A stretch of 64,000 nt of DNA, from positions 93,762,873 to 93,826,872 of the forward strand of contig CM043704.1 in assembly GCA_023935145.1 (NCBI GenBank), given 5' to 3'. This DNA comes from Bretschneidera sinensis. Its lineage: Eukaryota > Streptophyta > Magnoliopsida > Brassicales > Akaniaceae. Position 1 is the stretch's first letter; each line of letters begins with the position of its first letter. The translations under genes were made by a program, and so were the position numbers. Positions 49,478 through 61,062 of this stretch are shown in pieces. Under the pieces are notes generated by a model. That model was not told where the DNA came from. It saw nothing but the letters and a program-made list of their open reading frames with translations, and searched no databases.

Positions 49478-49568
49478 ATCTCCCACTTGGAGACTGGTCC
49501 AATCACCAACACCAAGCACTACATGCCTTCAAACAAAGCAACCATCGCCGCAACTCATTCACCTGTCC

Positions 49569-50018
49569 TCAAGTTTGAAGACCAACTGAAGCTGAGCACA
49601 GCTTCAATTTCTCAATAGTGACACCTTTAGTCAACATATTTGCTGGATTCTCAGTTCCACGAATCTTCTCCAGTACCAACTTTTCACTGTCGAGAAGAGA
49701 GCGAATAAAGTGATATCTCAACTGTATATGCTTCGTCCTGGAATGAAACGCCGGATTCTTAGCAAGAAAAATAGCACTCTGACTATCATTGTGTAGAGTA
49801 CCCCTCTCATTCTTCTTACCCAGCTCATCCAAGAGACCATGTAACCATACTATCTCCTTCACAGCTTTAGTTATGGCTACATACTCAGCTTCTGTAGTAG
49901 AGAGAGCAACGATTTTCTGCAACTTAGAAGCCCAACTTACAGCTGTACCACCCAGAGTATACACAATCTCTGTAGTAATCTTCTTGCTATCAACATCACC
50001 AGCTAAATCCGCATCCAC
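49569..50018 (-). pseudogene. Nested Copia RNase H remnant
   Basis: It contains GFVDADLAGD just upstream, then GGTAVSWASKLQKIVALSTT, EAEYVA and KTKHI-like RTKHIQLRYHFIR, all typical of Copia RNase H. It is separated from the reverse transcriptase only by the stop at about 50025. Confidence 0.9.
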
Positions 50019-50024
50019 AAAACC

Positions 50025-51938
50025 CTATAGTTTTAAACCTGCCCTTGTGAAGCACAGAGATGTATCTGAAGTGCCTTTCAAATACCTCAGGATCCATTTG
50101 ACTGCCTCCCAATGTTTTTTTCCCGGATTACTCATGTACTTACTCACTACTCCCACTGCATGTGCAATGTCTGGTCTTGTGCAGACCATGGCGTACATAA
50201 AACTTCCAATAACTGAGACATAGGGAACCCTACTCATATAGTCCTGCCCCTGCTCTGTCTTTGGTGACTGATCCTTAGATAGTCTAAAATGACTAGCCAA
50301 AGGTGTGCTCACTGGTTTAGCACTATCCATGCTAAATCGACTGAGAACCTTCTTCACATACTCTGTCTGTGAAAATTTCAAAGTTCCACTGACTCTGTCT
50401 CTGATGATTCTCATACCAAGGATTTGTTTTGTAGCACCCAAATCCTTCATTGCAAACTGTTTTGACAACTGTCTCTTGAGATTATTAATCTCTTCAATGT
50501 TAGACCCTGCAACGAGTATATCATCTACATACAACAATAATAAGATATAAGAGTTGTCAAAACTCTTAACATAGCAAAAATGGTCTGTCTGACACCTTGT
50601 GAACTCGGTACTACACATAAAGCTGTCAAACTTCTTGTACCATTGTCTTGGAGCTTGTTTCAACCCATACAATCTCTTTCTCAGTTTGCAAACCTGATTT
50701 TCCTTTCCCTGCACTGTAAATCCTTGTGGCCGATGCATATAAATATCCTCCTCCAAATCACTATGAAGGAATGCTGTCTTCATATCTAACTGCTCAAGAT
50801 GTAGGTTCTCTGCAGCCACAAGTCCCAGTACCAGCCTGATTGTTGTTAGCTTCACAACTGGAGAGAAAATATATGTGTAATCAACACCCTTTTTCTGTTG
50901 AAACCCTTTCACAATCAATCTGGCCTTGTAGCGCTTGCTACCATCATGCTCTTCTTTTACCCTGTACAACCATTTGTTATGTAAAGCTTTCTTCCCTTCT
51001 GAAAATTTAGTTAGTTCCCATATCTGATTCGTCATCAGTGAGTCCATCTCATCCTTCAAGGCCAACTCCCACTTGCTAGAATTTTTAACCTGCAAAGCTT
51101 CATCATAACATTCTGGCTCACCACTGGCAGTCAACAAAATATAGAACAAGGATGGTGAGAACCGCTGTGGAGGTCTAATGTTCCTAGAAGACCTTCGAAC
51201 AGCACTTATGGGCGTACGCTGTTCTACCTGTAGGTCTGTATTCTCATCATTTTCCTGACTCCTACTCTGCACTGCGCTCTCAGAAAATTCATCCAAGTCA
51301 ACAAACTCAAACTTCTTTAGTTCTGGCCCTGTAACAACAGATTCTACACTTGACCTATCTTTGTACATAACCTGTTCATTGAAAATCACATTTCTACTCC
51401 TGATGATTTTTCGATTTTGATTATCGCAAAACCGATAACCAAAAGTTTTGACACCATAGTCAATAAAGAAACATTTTCTGGATTTAGCATCTAGCTTACT
51501 GCGAGCATCAGAGTCAATATGAACATAAGGTAAACAGCAAAAAACTTTTAAGTAAGAAAGGTTTGCCTCATTTCCACTCCATACCTCTTCAGGTATCCTG
51601 TAATCCAAAGGAACTGACGGTCTTCGATTTATCAAGTGAGCTGTTGTGCTAATGGCATCGGCCCAAAAAGTTTCTGGCAACCCAGCATGCAACCTTATAC
51701 TTCTAGCACGCTCATTGAGGGTTTTATTCATGTGCTCAGCCATGCCATTCTGTTGTGGTGTCCCGGGAATAGTCTTCTCCATCCTAATCCCATTAGCAGC
51801 ACAAAATTCTCTAAACCCCCCATCTATGTACTCTCCACCATTATCAGACCTCAAACATTTTACCTTCAAACTTGTTTCAGTCTCAACCATGGCTTTCCAT
51901 TTCTTAAAGGTCTCAAATACCTCAGATTTATTTTTCAA
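50025..51938 (-). pseudogene. Nested Copia integrase (C-terminal half) and reverse transcriptase
   Basis: The 637-codon frame starts inside the integrase core. Landmarks are LRSDNGGEY (second catalytic Asp), the Glu of QNGMAEHMNKT, then reverse transcriptase with YKARLIVKGF, LDMKTAFLHSDLEEDIYM, QPQGF-like MHRPQGF and the catalytic LLYVDDILVAG. It ends at a TAG that separates it from RNase H. The first catalytic Asp lies upstream in a broken stretch (51940-52100). Confidence 0.92.
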
Positions 51939-52099
51939 AAAATAAACCTATACCTTCCAGCTTGAGTCATAAATAAATGTGATATAATACCGCGAACCTC
52001 CAAGAGATGAAACCGGGGAAGCTCCCCACAAATCTGTGTGTACCAACTCCAATTTTTTAGACTTTGGAGTTCTGCCTCCTTTCAAGAAACTGACCTTTC

Positions 52100-52432
52100 T
52101 CAGTTTCTAAGAATGCAGCTCTCACACAAATCAAAGTCAAGGGATTTTAACTCTGGCAGTTTCCATTTAGACAGCATCATTTTCATCCCTTTTTCGTTCA
52201 TGTGACCAAGCCTGCAGTGCCATAGGTTTGTATCAACTTTTGCATCAACTACTGCAATAATATCTCTCACACTTGAGGTCATGTGCAGAGTACCCGTTTT
52301 TGTTCCCTGAGCCACTACCATGGCTTCCTTTGTAATCTTCCAAGTACCAGCCCCAAATGTCACCGTGTAACCTTCAGCATCAAGCTGTCCTACAAAGATC
52401 AAGTTCCTCATCAATTTTGGAATATGTCGCAC
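52100..52432 (-). pseudogene. Nested Copia GAG-pre-integrase remnant
   Basis: The zinc-binding HHCC module is visible in LWHCRLGHMNEKGMKMM and LCESCILRN. The upstream part RHIPKLMRNLIFVGQLD is also family-typical. The frame breaks before the integrase core. Confidence 0.85.
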
Positions 52433-52438
52433 TTTCTA

Positions 52439-52620
52439 TATCAACCACACAGACCCATTCGGTAATTTAATGCGAACGTTTCCCATACCCACAATATCCA
52501 AGGCTTCTCCATCAGCTAAATATACCTTCCCAAAATCATTTATCACATAGTGCTCCATGATTTCTCGGTGTGCAGTGGTATAGAAAGAAGCTTCTGAGTC
52601 CAAAACCTAAGAGTCAATGG
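52439..52620 (-). pseudogene. Nested Copia protease remnant
   Basis: The frame contains VLDSEASFYTT where Copia proteases have WxLDSGASxH: the Trp is a stop (TAG) and the catalytic-loop Gly of DSG is Glu. It continues through GKVYLADGEALDIVGMG before another stop. Confidence 0.8.
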
Positions 52621-52662
52621 GACTGTCAACAGAAAGTAATAGGGCATCATGTAGTTCTTCTA

Positions 52663-53229
52663 TCACAGCATTTGCAGCATCGTTCTCATTCTTTTTCTTT
52701 TGCGGTTCTCTATAATTTTTCTTAAAGTGGCCAGTCTTGCCACAATTCCAGCATTCCAGTTGTCATCCAGATCTGGATTTACTCCTACCTCATCTTCTGG
52801 ATTTTGATTTACTCCGATTCTATCCTGTACTCTACCTCTTGTCTCAAGATTTAAAGTGGAACCAGAACCCGAGGTTTCACCCACATCTCTCATGCGAACC
52901 TTCTCGCTTAAAATCAAATCCCGAATATCTTCATATTTGAGTTTATTCTTCCCTGCATAATTACTCACCGCCATTCTCATGGTTTCCCAACTGTTTGGCA
53001 AAGAAGCCAAAACAATTAAAGCACGAATCTCATCATCAAAATCAATCTCAACATAGGACAATTGATTAACAATTGTATTGAACTCATTCAGATGCTGTGC
53101 AACAGGGGTACTTTCCGCCATCTTCAAATTGAACAACTTTTTCATCAGATACACTTTGTTGTTAGCCGATAATATTTCATACATACTGGACAAATCCACC
53201 ATAATATCCTTGGTGGTCTTCTCCTTCAT
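52663..53229 (-). pseudogene. Nested Copia gag (UBN2-like) remnant
   Basis: Capsid-type gag with LMKKLFNLKMAES, VAQHLNEFNTIVNQL and LPNSWETMR, typical of Tnt1-like gag. The zinc knuckle reads CWNCGKTGHFKKNYREP in another frame near 52700-52750; the last Cys of CX2CX4HX4C is Tyr. The original start lies upstream, beyond a frame break near 53230. Confidence 0.85.
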
Positions 53230-53491
53230 AACATTGTGCGCAATTGATCTTGATAGAGTTAATCAAATAACTCCTAGTACCTGTCTATCAAGAAGATTTC
53301 ATTCGTCTTCTTTCATACTGTCTTGCTTTGCCCCTAACAGAGGCAAATATAATTTCTTCCCATAGAGACAATCCTCGATTTGCATCCTCCAATATCCAAA
53401 ATCTGTGCCATTGAATTTCTCGATTCTTGTCGCCTTTCCTTCTTCTCCGGCCATCGCTTCCACTCAAAAAACCGATAGCTCTGATACCAGT

Positions 53492-53845
53492 TGTTAGGTT
53501 TAAACTACCTTATCCCTACAGATCTTGAGATGCGAATATAGAGAAGAAAATAGAAATAAATCAATGACAAACACATAACACACAGATTTACGTGGTTCAC
53601 CCAAACTCGGGTTACGTCCACGAAGTTGCAGCGATCACTATGTCCTGAAGAACAATACAATGAGGTCTCACCCTTAGACACCCCTTATAGTATTCACAAA
53701 AAACGGCTCACACACTTTCACAAAAGAATAAGATGAAACCTTTATACTTTCGGGTTAAAATAAAACAGATACCAAATAGTGCTGAAAAGACCGTATTAGA
53801 CAAAATAAAAAAAAAAAACCACCAAGCTCTACACATAGCCTAACA
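53492..53845 (-). repeat. 5' LTR of nested Copia element
   Basis: 354 bp, TG...CA ends; followed on the minus strand by the initiator Met tRNA primer-binding site at 53491 downward. Confidence 0.95.
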
Positions 53846-53889
53846 TTGTGGTGAGGGAAAACCAGGAACGTGGGAGAAACAAGTCCCGA

Positions 53890-54031
53890 AACAGATTGAG
53901 TAACAATAAATCTCGATCTAAATCCAGGAAGAAAAAAGACACACAATGTTTTAAGTGCGGAACGGATTGAGTAACAATAAATCTCGATCTAAATCCAAGA
54001 AGAAGAAGGACATACAATGTTTTAAGTGCGG
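53890..54031. repeat. 71-bp tandem duplication in the outer gag
   Basis: ATTGAGTAACAATAAATCTC and AATGTTTTAAGTGCGG occur in both units (53890-53960 and 53961-54031). The duplication repeats the first half of the zinc knuckle and shifts the frame. Confidence 0.95.
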
Positions 54032-54185
54032 AAAAAAGAGGCACAGAAAACAAGATTGTCCAGAGAAAATGAAGGGGAATACAAAAAATAAAAAGGGTCT
54101 ATCAAAGTGTGCGAATGTAGCGGAAGAAGAAGTCTCATAGAGCAGTGACAGCAACCACACAAGAAACAAAAATCAGATAAAAGGA

Positions 54186-54380
54186 TTTAAGTCTAAGCTT
54201 CCCATGTCAAACCAGACAACTCTGAAGAGACGGCAATGGAGAAAAAGACGGCTCGCTGTTTCAAGGGTGAGGTTACAAAATGTGCAGTTATTTTCTATAC
54301 CAAGGTTTCGACGATGAAGTTCGGCCCAGAGGCAAAGCTCTTGAAAAGATTTTCCACACATCATTACGCCTTCCTTGCCC
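54186..54380 (-). mobile_element. LINE (non-LTR) reverse-transcriptase C-terminal fragment
   Basis: The minus strand reads CTFCNLTLETASRLFLHC and RVVWF, the zinc-binding module found after the reverse transcriptase of plant LINEs (zf-RVT type). The upstream polymerase domain was not recognised in 54380-55070, so only a scrap is present. Confidence 0.6.
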
Positions 54381-55174
54381 GTATCTGTTGCACCCTCTGG
54401 AATATATAGAAACACCGAAACAAAGTGAAAATCTAAAATGGCTGACCAAACCCATGGGAAGTGGTTGAGATTAGTAAGAATTTGCTTAATCAATGTCAAA
54501 ATATACTTCTCCAAGGAAAGCTTGCTGAAGATTCCTTTCAGAAAATCCCCTTGCTTTCCAAGATGGCATCTCCATCCCTTGCCAAATTGGAGATCACCAT
54601 TGTCACCTCTGCTCACCGTTCTCACCAATTTATTGGAACTGGATTCATGATTAAAAAAAAAAATTGACCCTGGACAAGTTTAAGTTGGGAGGGCAGAGCC
54701 ACTTTCCTGCAGCTCTGGCTCTTTTGAGAAATATGCTCTTGGAGGCTTCAAGACTCAAGCTTCCACTGTCAATATTTTTTTCCCAATTCGGAAGGTGTGT
54801 AGCACTATCAACTTCAGCAGGATGGAACGTAGCAGAAGAACTCTGATCGTGGATGTGCTCCATCTTTGTAACTCTTTCAAGAAAATTTATGCGTGTTGGA
54901 ACAAGGAGGACAACTTTAGAGCAGCTAGATATTGGATTGACATGGCAGCCCTTTCGTTTATGCATTAATTTTACAACCCATTTTTTCCTGCTCTTTTTTT
55001 GTTGTTTTCTATAGGGTTGTACTAATGTCTTGTTGTTTGCTGAATCTGCTTCTTGATTCAATATCAAAGAAAAAAACTCAGAAGCACAAAATCTGGATTA
55101 ACAGAACTAACACAGCAATGGAAATGAGGATCTGGACTAGCAACAGAAATCCAGAACTAACACATAAATAAAAC
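54381..55174. other. Unassigned DNA between LINE scrap and Copia element
   Basis: Open frames exist on both strands (for example plus 54461-54667 with SFQKIPLLSKMASPSLAKLE and minus 54651-55067), but no family was recognised. The last 90 bases (55079-55165) resemble 62153-62235 on the other side of the next Copia element. Confidence 0.4.
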
Positions 55175-55533
55175 TGTTAGAAGTTCATCTTATATGATAA
55201 ACTCTTCTTATAATCAAAGCATGTGTTCAAGAAAATTGAGAGTTCATACCTCCAAAAACTTGTGATGAATTATCTATGCTAGTTTTATGATTCATGCAAA
55301 GAGATGTAAATTTCTTTTATGGAGAAACTACTCTCTACCTTTAGTATTTTTGTTATGTCTCAACAACTAGAAAGAGCTGCTGACCAAAGACATTAAAAGG
55401 AAACTCAATGGGCCAGTTTCCATTAGTAAGGGTGAGAGTAGGGACCTCCATATGTTTATTAGTGTGGCCCATCCCATTATGGGCTTAATGACTAAATGTA
55501 ATGCTAGTCCATATAATACAAATACATACAACA
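55175..55533 (-). repeat. 3' LTR of the second Copia element
   Basis: 359 bp with TGTTAGAAG and CATACAACA ends. Confidence 0.95.
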
Positions 55534-55928
55534 ATCTCCCACTTGGACAACATTACATTTAATCTCAACATAAACACAAACAAGCATTCTAAAAAACAAA
55601 AGACCTTGTTCAAAATGTGCTTCAATTACAAGCTAGTGAACGATACACCGACAGGGCATATGACACATGACTAATAATTACAAACACATAACTCAGGTCG
55701 ATGAGATGCAAGTGTAATGTGGAAATAATCAAAAAATGATGAACACTCATTTCCACAAGAAGCCCTAGAGACAAATCTGAAAGTCTTTAAAGCAATAAGC
55801 CTTGTCCAAAATGTAGTTGTAGCACACAGTGTAGTGACTATATTGACAGGATATATGACTCCAAAATTATACTCACAACCACCTGACTCAGGCATAGACT
55901 AGAATAGATTGTCTCTTATAGGTAATAA

Positions 55929-56160
55929 GCCTTGTCCATAATGTGCGTGATTCAGGCATGAAACTAATCAATATGTCTCATTGCATAAAGTACGCCCTGT
56001 CCAAAATGCACATGACACAGGCATGAGACCAAACATAATGTCTCATTTCATAAACAATCGCCTTGTCCAAAATGCGCGTGACCCAGGCACGAGACTAATC
56101 AATATATATCAATAAATAAAGTATGCCTTGTCCAAAATGCGCATGACTCAGGAATATATT
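55929..56160. repeat. 65-bp tandem repeats in the element's 3' region
   Basis: Units begin with GCCTTGTCCAAAATGCGC at 55929, 55994, 56060 and 56125 (the last is partial) and contain ATGACNCAGGCATGAGACNA. A more diverged unit starts near 55799. They lie between RNase H and the 3' LTR. Confidence 0.9.
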
Positions 56161-56234
56161 GACATTGCTATATTTAAAAACATAATATGAGCATAAACGA
56201 TATAGTCAAACAGTCAATGATTACAAAACTCCTA

Positions 56235-57017
56235 CTAACTAAATACAACAGAAGACTCTAACAATCCCAAATGAGTCACATGCTCCAGAAACAGTTTTGG
56301 AGCTAAACCTTTAGTTAGTGGGTCAGCTAACATATGCTCTGTAGAAATATGCTCAACACAAATACAAGACTTGGCTATTTTCTCTCTTACAATAAAAAAT
56401 TTAATGTCAATATGCTTGGAGCGTGAAGAGCTCCTAGTGTTTCGAGAGAAAGCAACTGCTGCAGAATTGTCACAAAATATCTTCAACGGCCTTGAAATAG
56501 TGTTCACAACACTTAGCCCCAAGATAAAGTTCCGTAACCATATAGCCTGACATGTAGCCTCATAACAAGCTACATATTCTGCCTCCATTGTAGAGGAAGT
56601 TGTAAGTGTCTGTTTGACACTCTTCCAAGAAACAGCTCCTCCTGCCATCATAAAAACATAACCAGAAGTGGATCTTCTGTCATTTGGACAACCTGCAAAA
56701 TCGGCATCAGAATATCCAACTACTTCAAGAACATTAGATCACCGATATGTAAGCACTAGATCTTTAGTGCCTTGCAAATATCTGAGTACTTTCTTTGCAG
56801 CCTTCCAGTGAGCCAAACCAGGATCACTCAAGTATCTTCCAAGTACACCAACAACATAAGCAATATCAGGTCGTGTACATACTTGATCATACATCAAACT
56901 ACCCACAACTGACGAATAGGGAACTGTTTGCATTTGAGTCCTTTCACTATCATTCTGAGGGCATTGAGACTTAGAAAACTTATCACCTTTTACAATAGGT
57001 GTTTTCCAGGAGAACAA
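56235..57017 (-). pseudogene. Second Copia element, RNase H and end of reverse transcriptase
   Basis: Two frames: 56739-57017 with YSSVVGSLMYDQVCTRPDIA and GLAHWKAAKKVLRYLQGTKD, then 56235-56651 with GGAVSWKSVKQTLTTSSTMEA, AEYVACYEAT and RSKHIDIKF. Both segments are typical of Copia pol; a stop-containing stretch at 56652-56738 separates them. Confidence 0.88.
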
Positions 57018-57036
57018 GAATGCATATTAAACCTAC

Positions 57037-58029
57037 TTAGAACACGATCAATGTAGGTTTTCTAAGACAATCCAAGAACACCTTTAGTTCTGTCACAAAA
57101 AATCTGGATGCCCAAAACATAAGAGGCCTCACCAAGATCCTTCGTATCAAAATGAGATGACAACATGCGTTTTGTCTCAAACAGAAGCTCAATGTCATTT
57201 GCAGCGAGTAATACATCATCAACATAAAGAACAAGAAAGATATACTTACTCCTACTGACCCTTAAATATATGCATTGATCAACAAGATTTTCCTTGAAAC
57301 CGCAAGAGGTAACAATCTCATCAAACTTCAGGTACCATTGTCTCGATGCTTACTTAAGTCCATAAATGGACTTGTTAAGCTTACACACCATGTGTTCCTT
57401 TCCTTCCACTTAGAAACCATTTGGTTGCATCATGTACATATCCTTAAATAGATGCCCATTAAGGAAAGCTGTCTTGACATCCATTTGATGAAGCTCAAGA
57501 TCAAAATAAGCCACCAATGCCATAATAACCCGAAAAGAATCCTTGGTAGAAACAGGCGAGAAAGTGTCCTTATAATCAATGCCTTCTCTTTGGTTAAAGC
57601 TCTTAGCGACAAGTCTAGCTTTACGCCTTTCTACTTGACCTTCAGAATTATACTTGGTCTTAAAAACCTATTTGCAACCAATTGGTGTATAGTCACATGG
57701 TAGTTAACAATATAATCATAAAAAATTGCTGGTCTACGACTTCTCTGTGATCTCCTCAAAACAATATTATCAGATCTCACATCAACATCGGCTATAGTGT
57801 CAACAACTTGGTCTTGGACAATAGTATTGGTTCCCTCTGTCAATGGTGGTGCAGCCACTGATGGAGGGGTAACCTGAATAGGTATAACAACACGCTCCTC
57901 CCTAAATACAACTTCACGTGGCACTGAACTCCCACTGTCACTAACATCCTCGAAGAAGATGACGTGATCAGATTCAATGACTCTAGTAACATTAGAAGGG
58001 CAATAAAATCTAGAGCCTCTTGAACCCAC
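57037..58029 (-). pseudogene. Second Copia element, reverse transcriptase core, frameshifted
   Basis: The catalytic LYVDD is present near 57210-57230 but lies in a different frame from the flanking pieces. The upstream frame 57631-58029 holds the linker between integrase and reverse transcriptase (RRSQRSRRPAIFYDY). Several stops occur between 57260 and 57660, so the polymerase is not continuous. Confidence 0.8.
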
Positions 58030-58116
58030 ACAATAGCCAACAAAATAACCAGTAATGGTCTTAGGATCAAGTTTCTTCTGCTGAGGATTATAAAGCCTTA
58101 TTTCCGCTTTACAGCC

Positions 58117-59166
58117 CTAAACATGGAAATGATTCACACTAGGCCTCTTTCCTGACCATAACTCATAAGGAGTTTTAGGAACTGACTTACTTGGTACTTG
58201 ATTCAAAACATATGCAGCGGTTTTCAATGCCTCACCCAACAAAAATTCAGGCAAAGTGGAATGACAAATCATACACCGCACCATATCCATAAGAGTACGA
58301 TTTTTTCTTTCTGCAATACCATTATGTTCAGGAGTTCCAAGCAATGTATACTGAGCCTCGATACCATATACCTCGAGAAATCTTGCAAAAGGTCCAGGAT
58401 TTCTACCAGTTTCATCATATCTCCCATAAAATTCACCTCCTCTATCCGATCTTACCACTTTGATTTTCTTATTTTTCTGGAGTTCCACAACAGCCTTGAA
58501 AGCCTTAAAAGCTTCCAATGAGTCTGATTTTTCTCGAATGAGCTCAACACAACCATAGCGAGAATAATCATCAATAAAGGTAATGAAGTATCTATAATTC
58601 CCCAAAGCGGCAGGTGAAAATGGACCACAAATATCAGTATGGATTAAATCTAGAACATCCTGACTTCTATTGATCTTTTGCTTTTTGGTTTTCGCTGGAA
58701 GTTTCCCTTTGATACATGCAACACAAGTTTCGAAATCAGAAAAATCCAAGTCATCTAGTATGCCATCTTTAATCAACATCTCTATTCTTTCTCTAGAAAT
58801 ATGACCCAACCTTTTGTGCCACAACATGTAAGAGTTTTTATTGGATCTAGCACGTTTAGAACCAACTACAGCATTCACAACAGAGAAACTAGAAGAAGCA
58901 GGATTTAAAACAGGAAGCAAGTCAATTTTATATAAATCATCATATAAAGTAGCAGTACCAACCATAACAGAGTTATAAAAGATCATAGCCTTTCCAATTC
59001 CAAAATGAAAAACATATCCACATTTGTCCAGAACAGAAACAGAGATAAGATTTCTTCTGATGGAAGGTATAAAAGCAGTATCAGACAAGTTCAAAACATG
59101 TTTAGAAGCCAAAATAAGTCTGACTGTACCAATGTGTTCAACTTTAACCTTCACACCATTTCCCAT
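58117..59166 (-). pseudogene. Second Copia element, GAG-pre-integrase and integrase
   Basis: A 349-codon frame with the HHCC module ([23 protein letters not shown]) and an intact integrase core triad: [20 protein letters not shown] and the Glu of [11 protein letters not shown]. It stops after [13 protein letters not shown], before the linker. Confidence 0.92.
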
Positions 59167-59214
59167 ATTTACTACTAACTCTGTATCAACTGGTCTTCTG
59201 CGGTTCCTTAATTC

Positions 59215-60216
59215 CTACAAAGAATTTGTAGTATGAATAGTTGCACCAGTATCTAGCCACCAAGTATCAGAAGGCACATCAACTAGATTAGACTCAAAAC
59301 ACACTAGTAGGGAATGTGTACCTTTTTTGTCTAACCAGGCTTTAAATTTCCTACAATAAACCTTTTTGTGCCCAAATGAATGACAAAAATTGCACATTCC
59401 CTTAAAAACCTCCTTCTTTGGCCTATTTGGAACACTCGCATTAGCTTGTTGAAAAGGCCTCCAAGGTTTCTTCATCTTGTTGGAGTTGCTACTGTTACCC
59501 TTGAAGAACTTCTTTTTCTTCCCTTTATCAACAGTTATCATGAAAGCAGTATGAGACTTGCCCTTTTTCATCATCTCTTCTTCTTGAGTTACAATGGTAA
59601 TCATTTCACTCAAGCTCCATTCATCTTTTTGAGCATTATAAGAGGTCTTGAGTGCATCATACTGAGATGGTAAAGATTCAAGCACTTGCCATACTAGAAA
59701 ACTATCTGCTAACTCAACTTTCATCCCTTTGAGCTTGTTAAAGAAATGAGTAAGCTTCATGATGTGCTCTCGGACTCCACTAACCCCATCGTAGGTTGTA
59801 GTAGTAAGAAGTTTCATCAGAGATCCCTTTTCTGCCTTATCAAACTTAATAAATTTCTTCCCAACGACATCAAGATATTCTTTGGCGCTATCAGTATCAG
59901 CTATGCTCTGCCTGATAGACTTGTCAATCATATACTTCATAATCATGAGACAAGTCCGATTAGAATGCACCCATTGCTCATAACGAGCCTTTTCAGTTGC
60001 AGAACTTTCATTAGTGGGCTCAACAGGTGCATCGACCCTCAAAGCCAAGTCCAAATTCATGATAGCCAAATTAATGGTGAGAGACTCATACCAATCCTCA
60101 TAATTGGTTCCAATTAGACTCTTGATGGCAGACAAAGAGAGAGACAGAGCCGCATTACCATAAGCTGAGGAGAATATAAGAAAATTTATTATGCATGTGG
60201 AACAAGAAACATGCAC
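59215..60216 (-). pseudogene. Second Copia element, gag and protease
   Basis: A 333-codon frame: gag with LIGTNYEDWYESLTIN and LESLPSQYDALKTSYN, the zinc knuckle CNFCHSFGHKKVYC, and the protease site WWLDTGATIHTT with an intact DTG. A stop follows at 59215, about 50 bases before the integrase frame. This is the best-preserved part of the element. Confidence 0.92.
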
Positions 60217-60843
60217 CTATAAATGTCTCCATTAGGCAATCTTATTTCCATGTTAGAATCTTATTCAAAATAGACTCTTACGCACTATGCTAGAGCCCAA
60301 GATACATAAAAGGCTCTTATGCAGGATAAAACATAAATAGTTAAATACAATGACTTAAAATGACCCGTTACCGAAAGAGTAGGACTAGGCCACCAAGTGT
60401 CAAGCACTTAACTATTATCTTTATCGTCCTAAGTATCCTACCAAATAATGGTTTGCCGACTGGACAAATTCATTATCCGTATAGATCTTAGTATAATATC
60501 ATTAAGCAAAACAGAATCAATAATAACAACTCCGATAATTTATCATGACTAGTTCCACGAGAGGTGGGTACATAGCCACTCTAAACCATCTGTATTACAA
60601 CAAAATGACATAATCCATATGAACAAAAATTTAATTATTTATTTATTGATTTTTTTTTTTAAAAAAAAATTGAGCAATATCACAAAATTCATAAACTCAT
60701 AAAAAAAATTTTGTAATACAAGATTGTAGCAGAACACTCAATCATTAATCAAGACCATAAACCCGGTCAATGCTCCAAGTTTAAATTGAATACCAATAAC
60801 CCATTAAACAAAATAATACATAGCATTACGAGCAGATAACATA

Positions 60844-61062
60844 TTGGAGTTTATATTAAATATGTATGCTTTATGTATCCCATTACCGCTCATTATAAGC
60901 TCACGCATGGGACATTGGAGGAGTTTATATAAAATATTTATTCTTGATGTATCCCATTGCTGCCCATTATAAGCTCACGCATGGGACATTGGAGGAGTTT
61001 ATATAAAATATTTATTCTTGATGTATCCCATTACTGCCCATTACAATCTCACGCATGGGCAT
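60844..61062. repeat. 74-bp tandem repeats in the element's leader
   Basis: Three units begin at 60844, 60915 and 60989 and share GGAGTTTATAT, TGATGTATCCCATT, GCCCATTA and CTCACGCATGGG. A fourth partial unit starts near 61120. Confidence 0.9.

Larger units (their letters stand above)
49124..53845 (-). mobile_element. Complete nested Copia (Tnt1-94-like) retrotransposon
   Basis: The element is 4,722 bp, bounded by TGTTAGG and CCTAACA, with 354-bp LTRs at 49124-49477 and 53492-53845. The 5-bp target duplication TTGTG stands at 49119-49123 and 53846-53850. On the minus strand a polypurine tract (AAGTGGGAGAT) abuts the 3' LTR at 49478, and ACTGGTATCAGAGC (initiator Met tRNA primer site) abuts the 5' LTR at 53491. 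Gene order is gag, protease, integrase, reverse transcriptase, RNase H. The LTRs differ at roughly thirty positions by eye, and the coding region has stops and frameshifts, so it is old and inactive. Confidence 0.97.
48518..54140 (+). mobile_element. Outer Copia element, gag region, split by a nested insertion
   Basis: Plus-strand gag runs from 48518 (KFDMVKFDGSGNFGLWQKRV, VKALYGKQPEGM) to 49123 with one stop after HINVFN at about 48899. It resumes at 53851 with SRSKSRKKKDTQCFKCG and a zinc knuckle CFKCGKKRHRKQDC, then stops at 54140. A 4.7-kb element in the opposite orientation lies between. A 71-bp tandem duplication within the knuckle region (53890-54031) adds a frameshift. The pol region and 3' LTR are missing; the next sequence is a LINE-like scrap. 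It is inactive. Confidence 0.85.

Noticed and set aside
53480..53491. TGGTATCAGAGC as part of a tRNA gene
   Set aside because: It is only the primer-binding complement next to the LTR; no cloverleaf surrounds it. The same holds at 48494 and 61642.
55929..56160. Regular repeats as a CRISPR array
   Set aside because: Head-to-tail units with no unique spacers, inside a plant retrotransposon.
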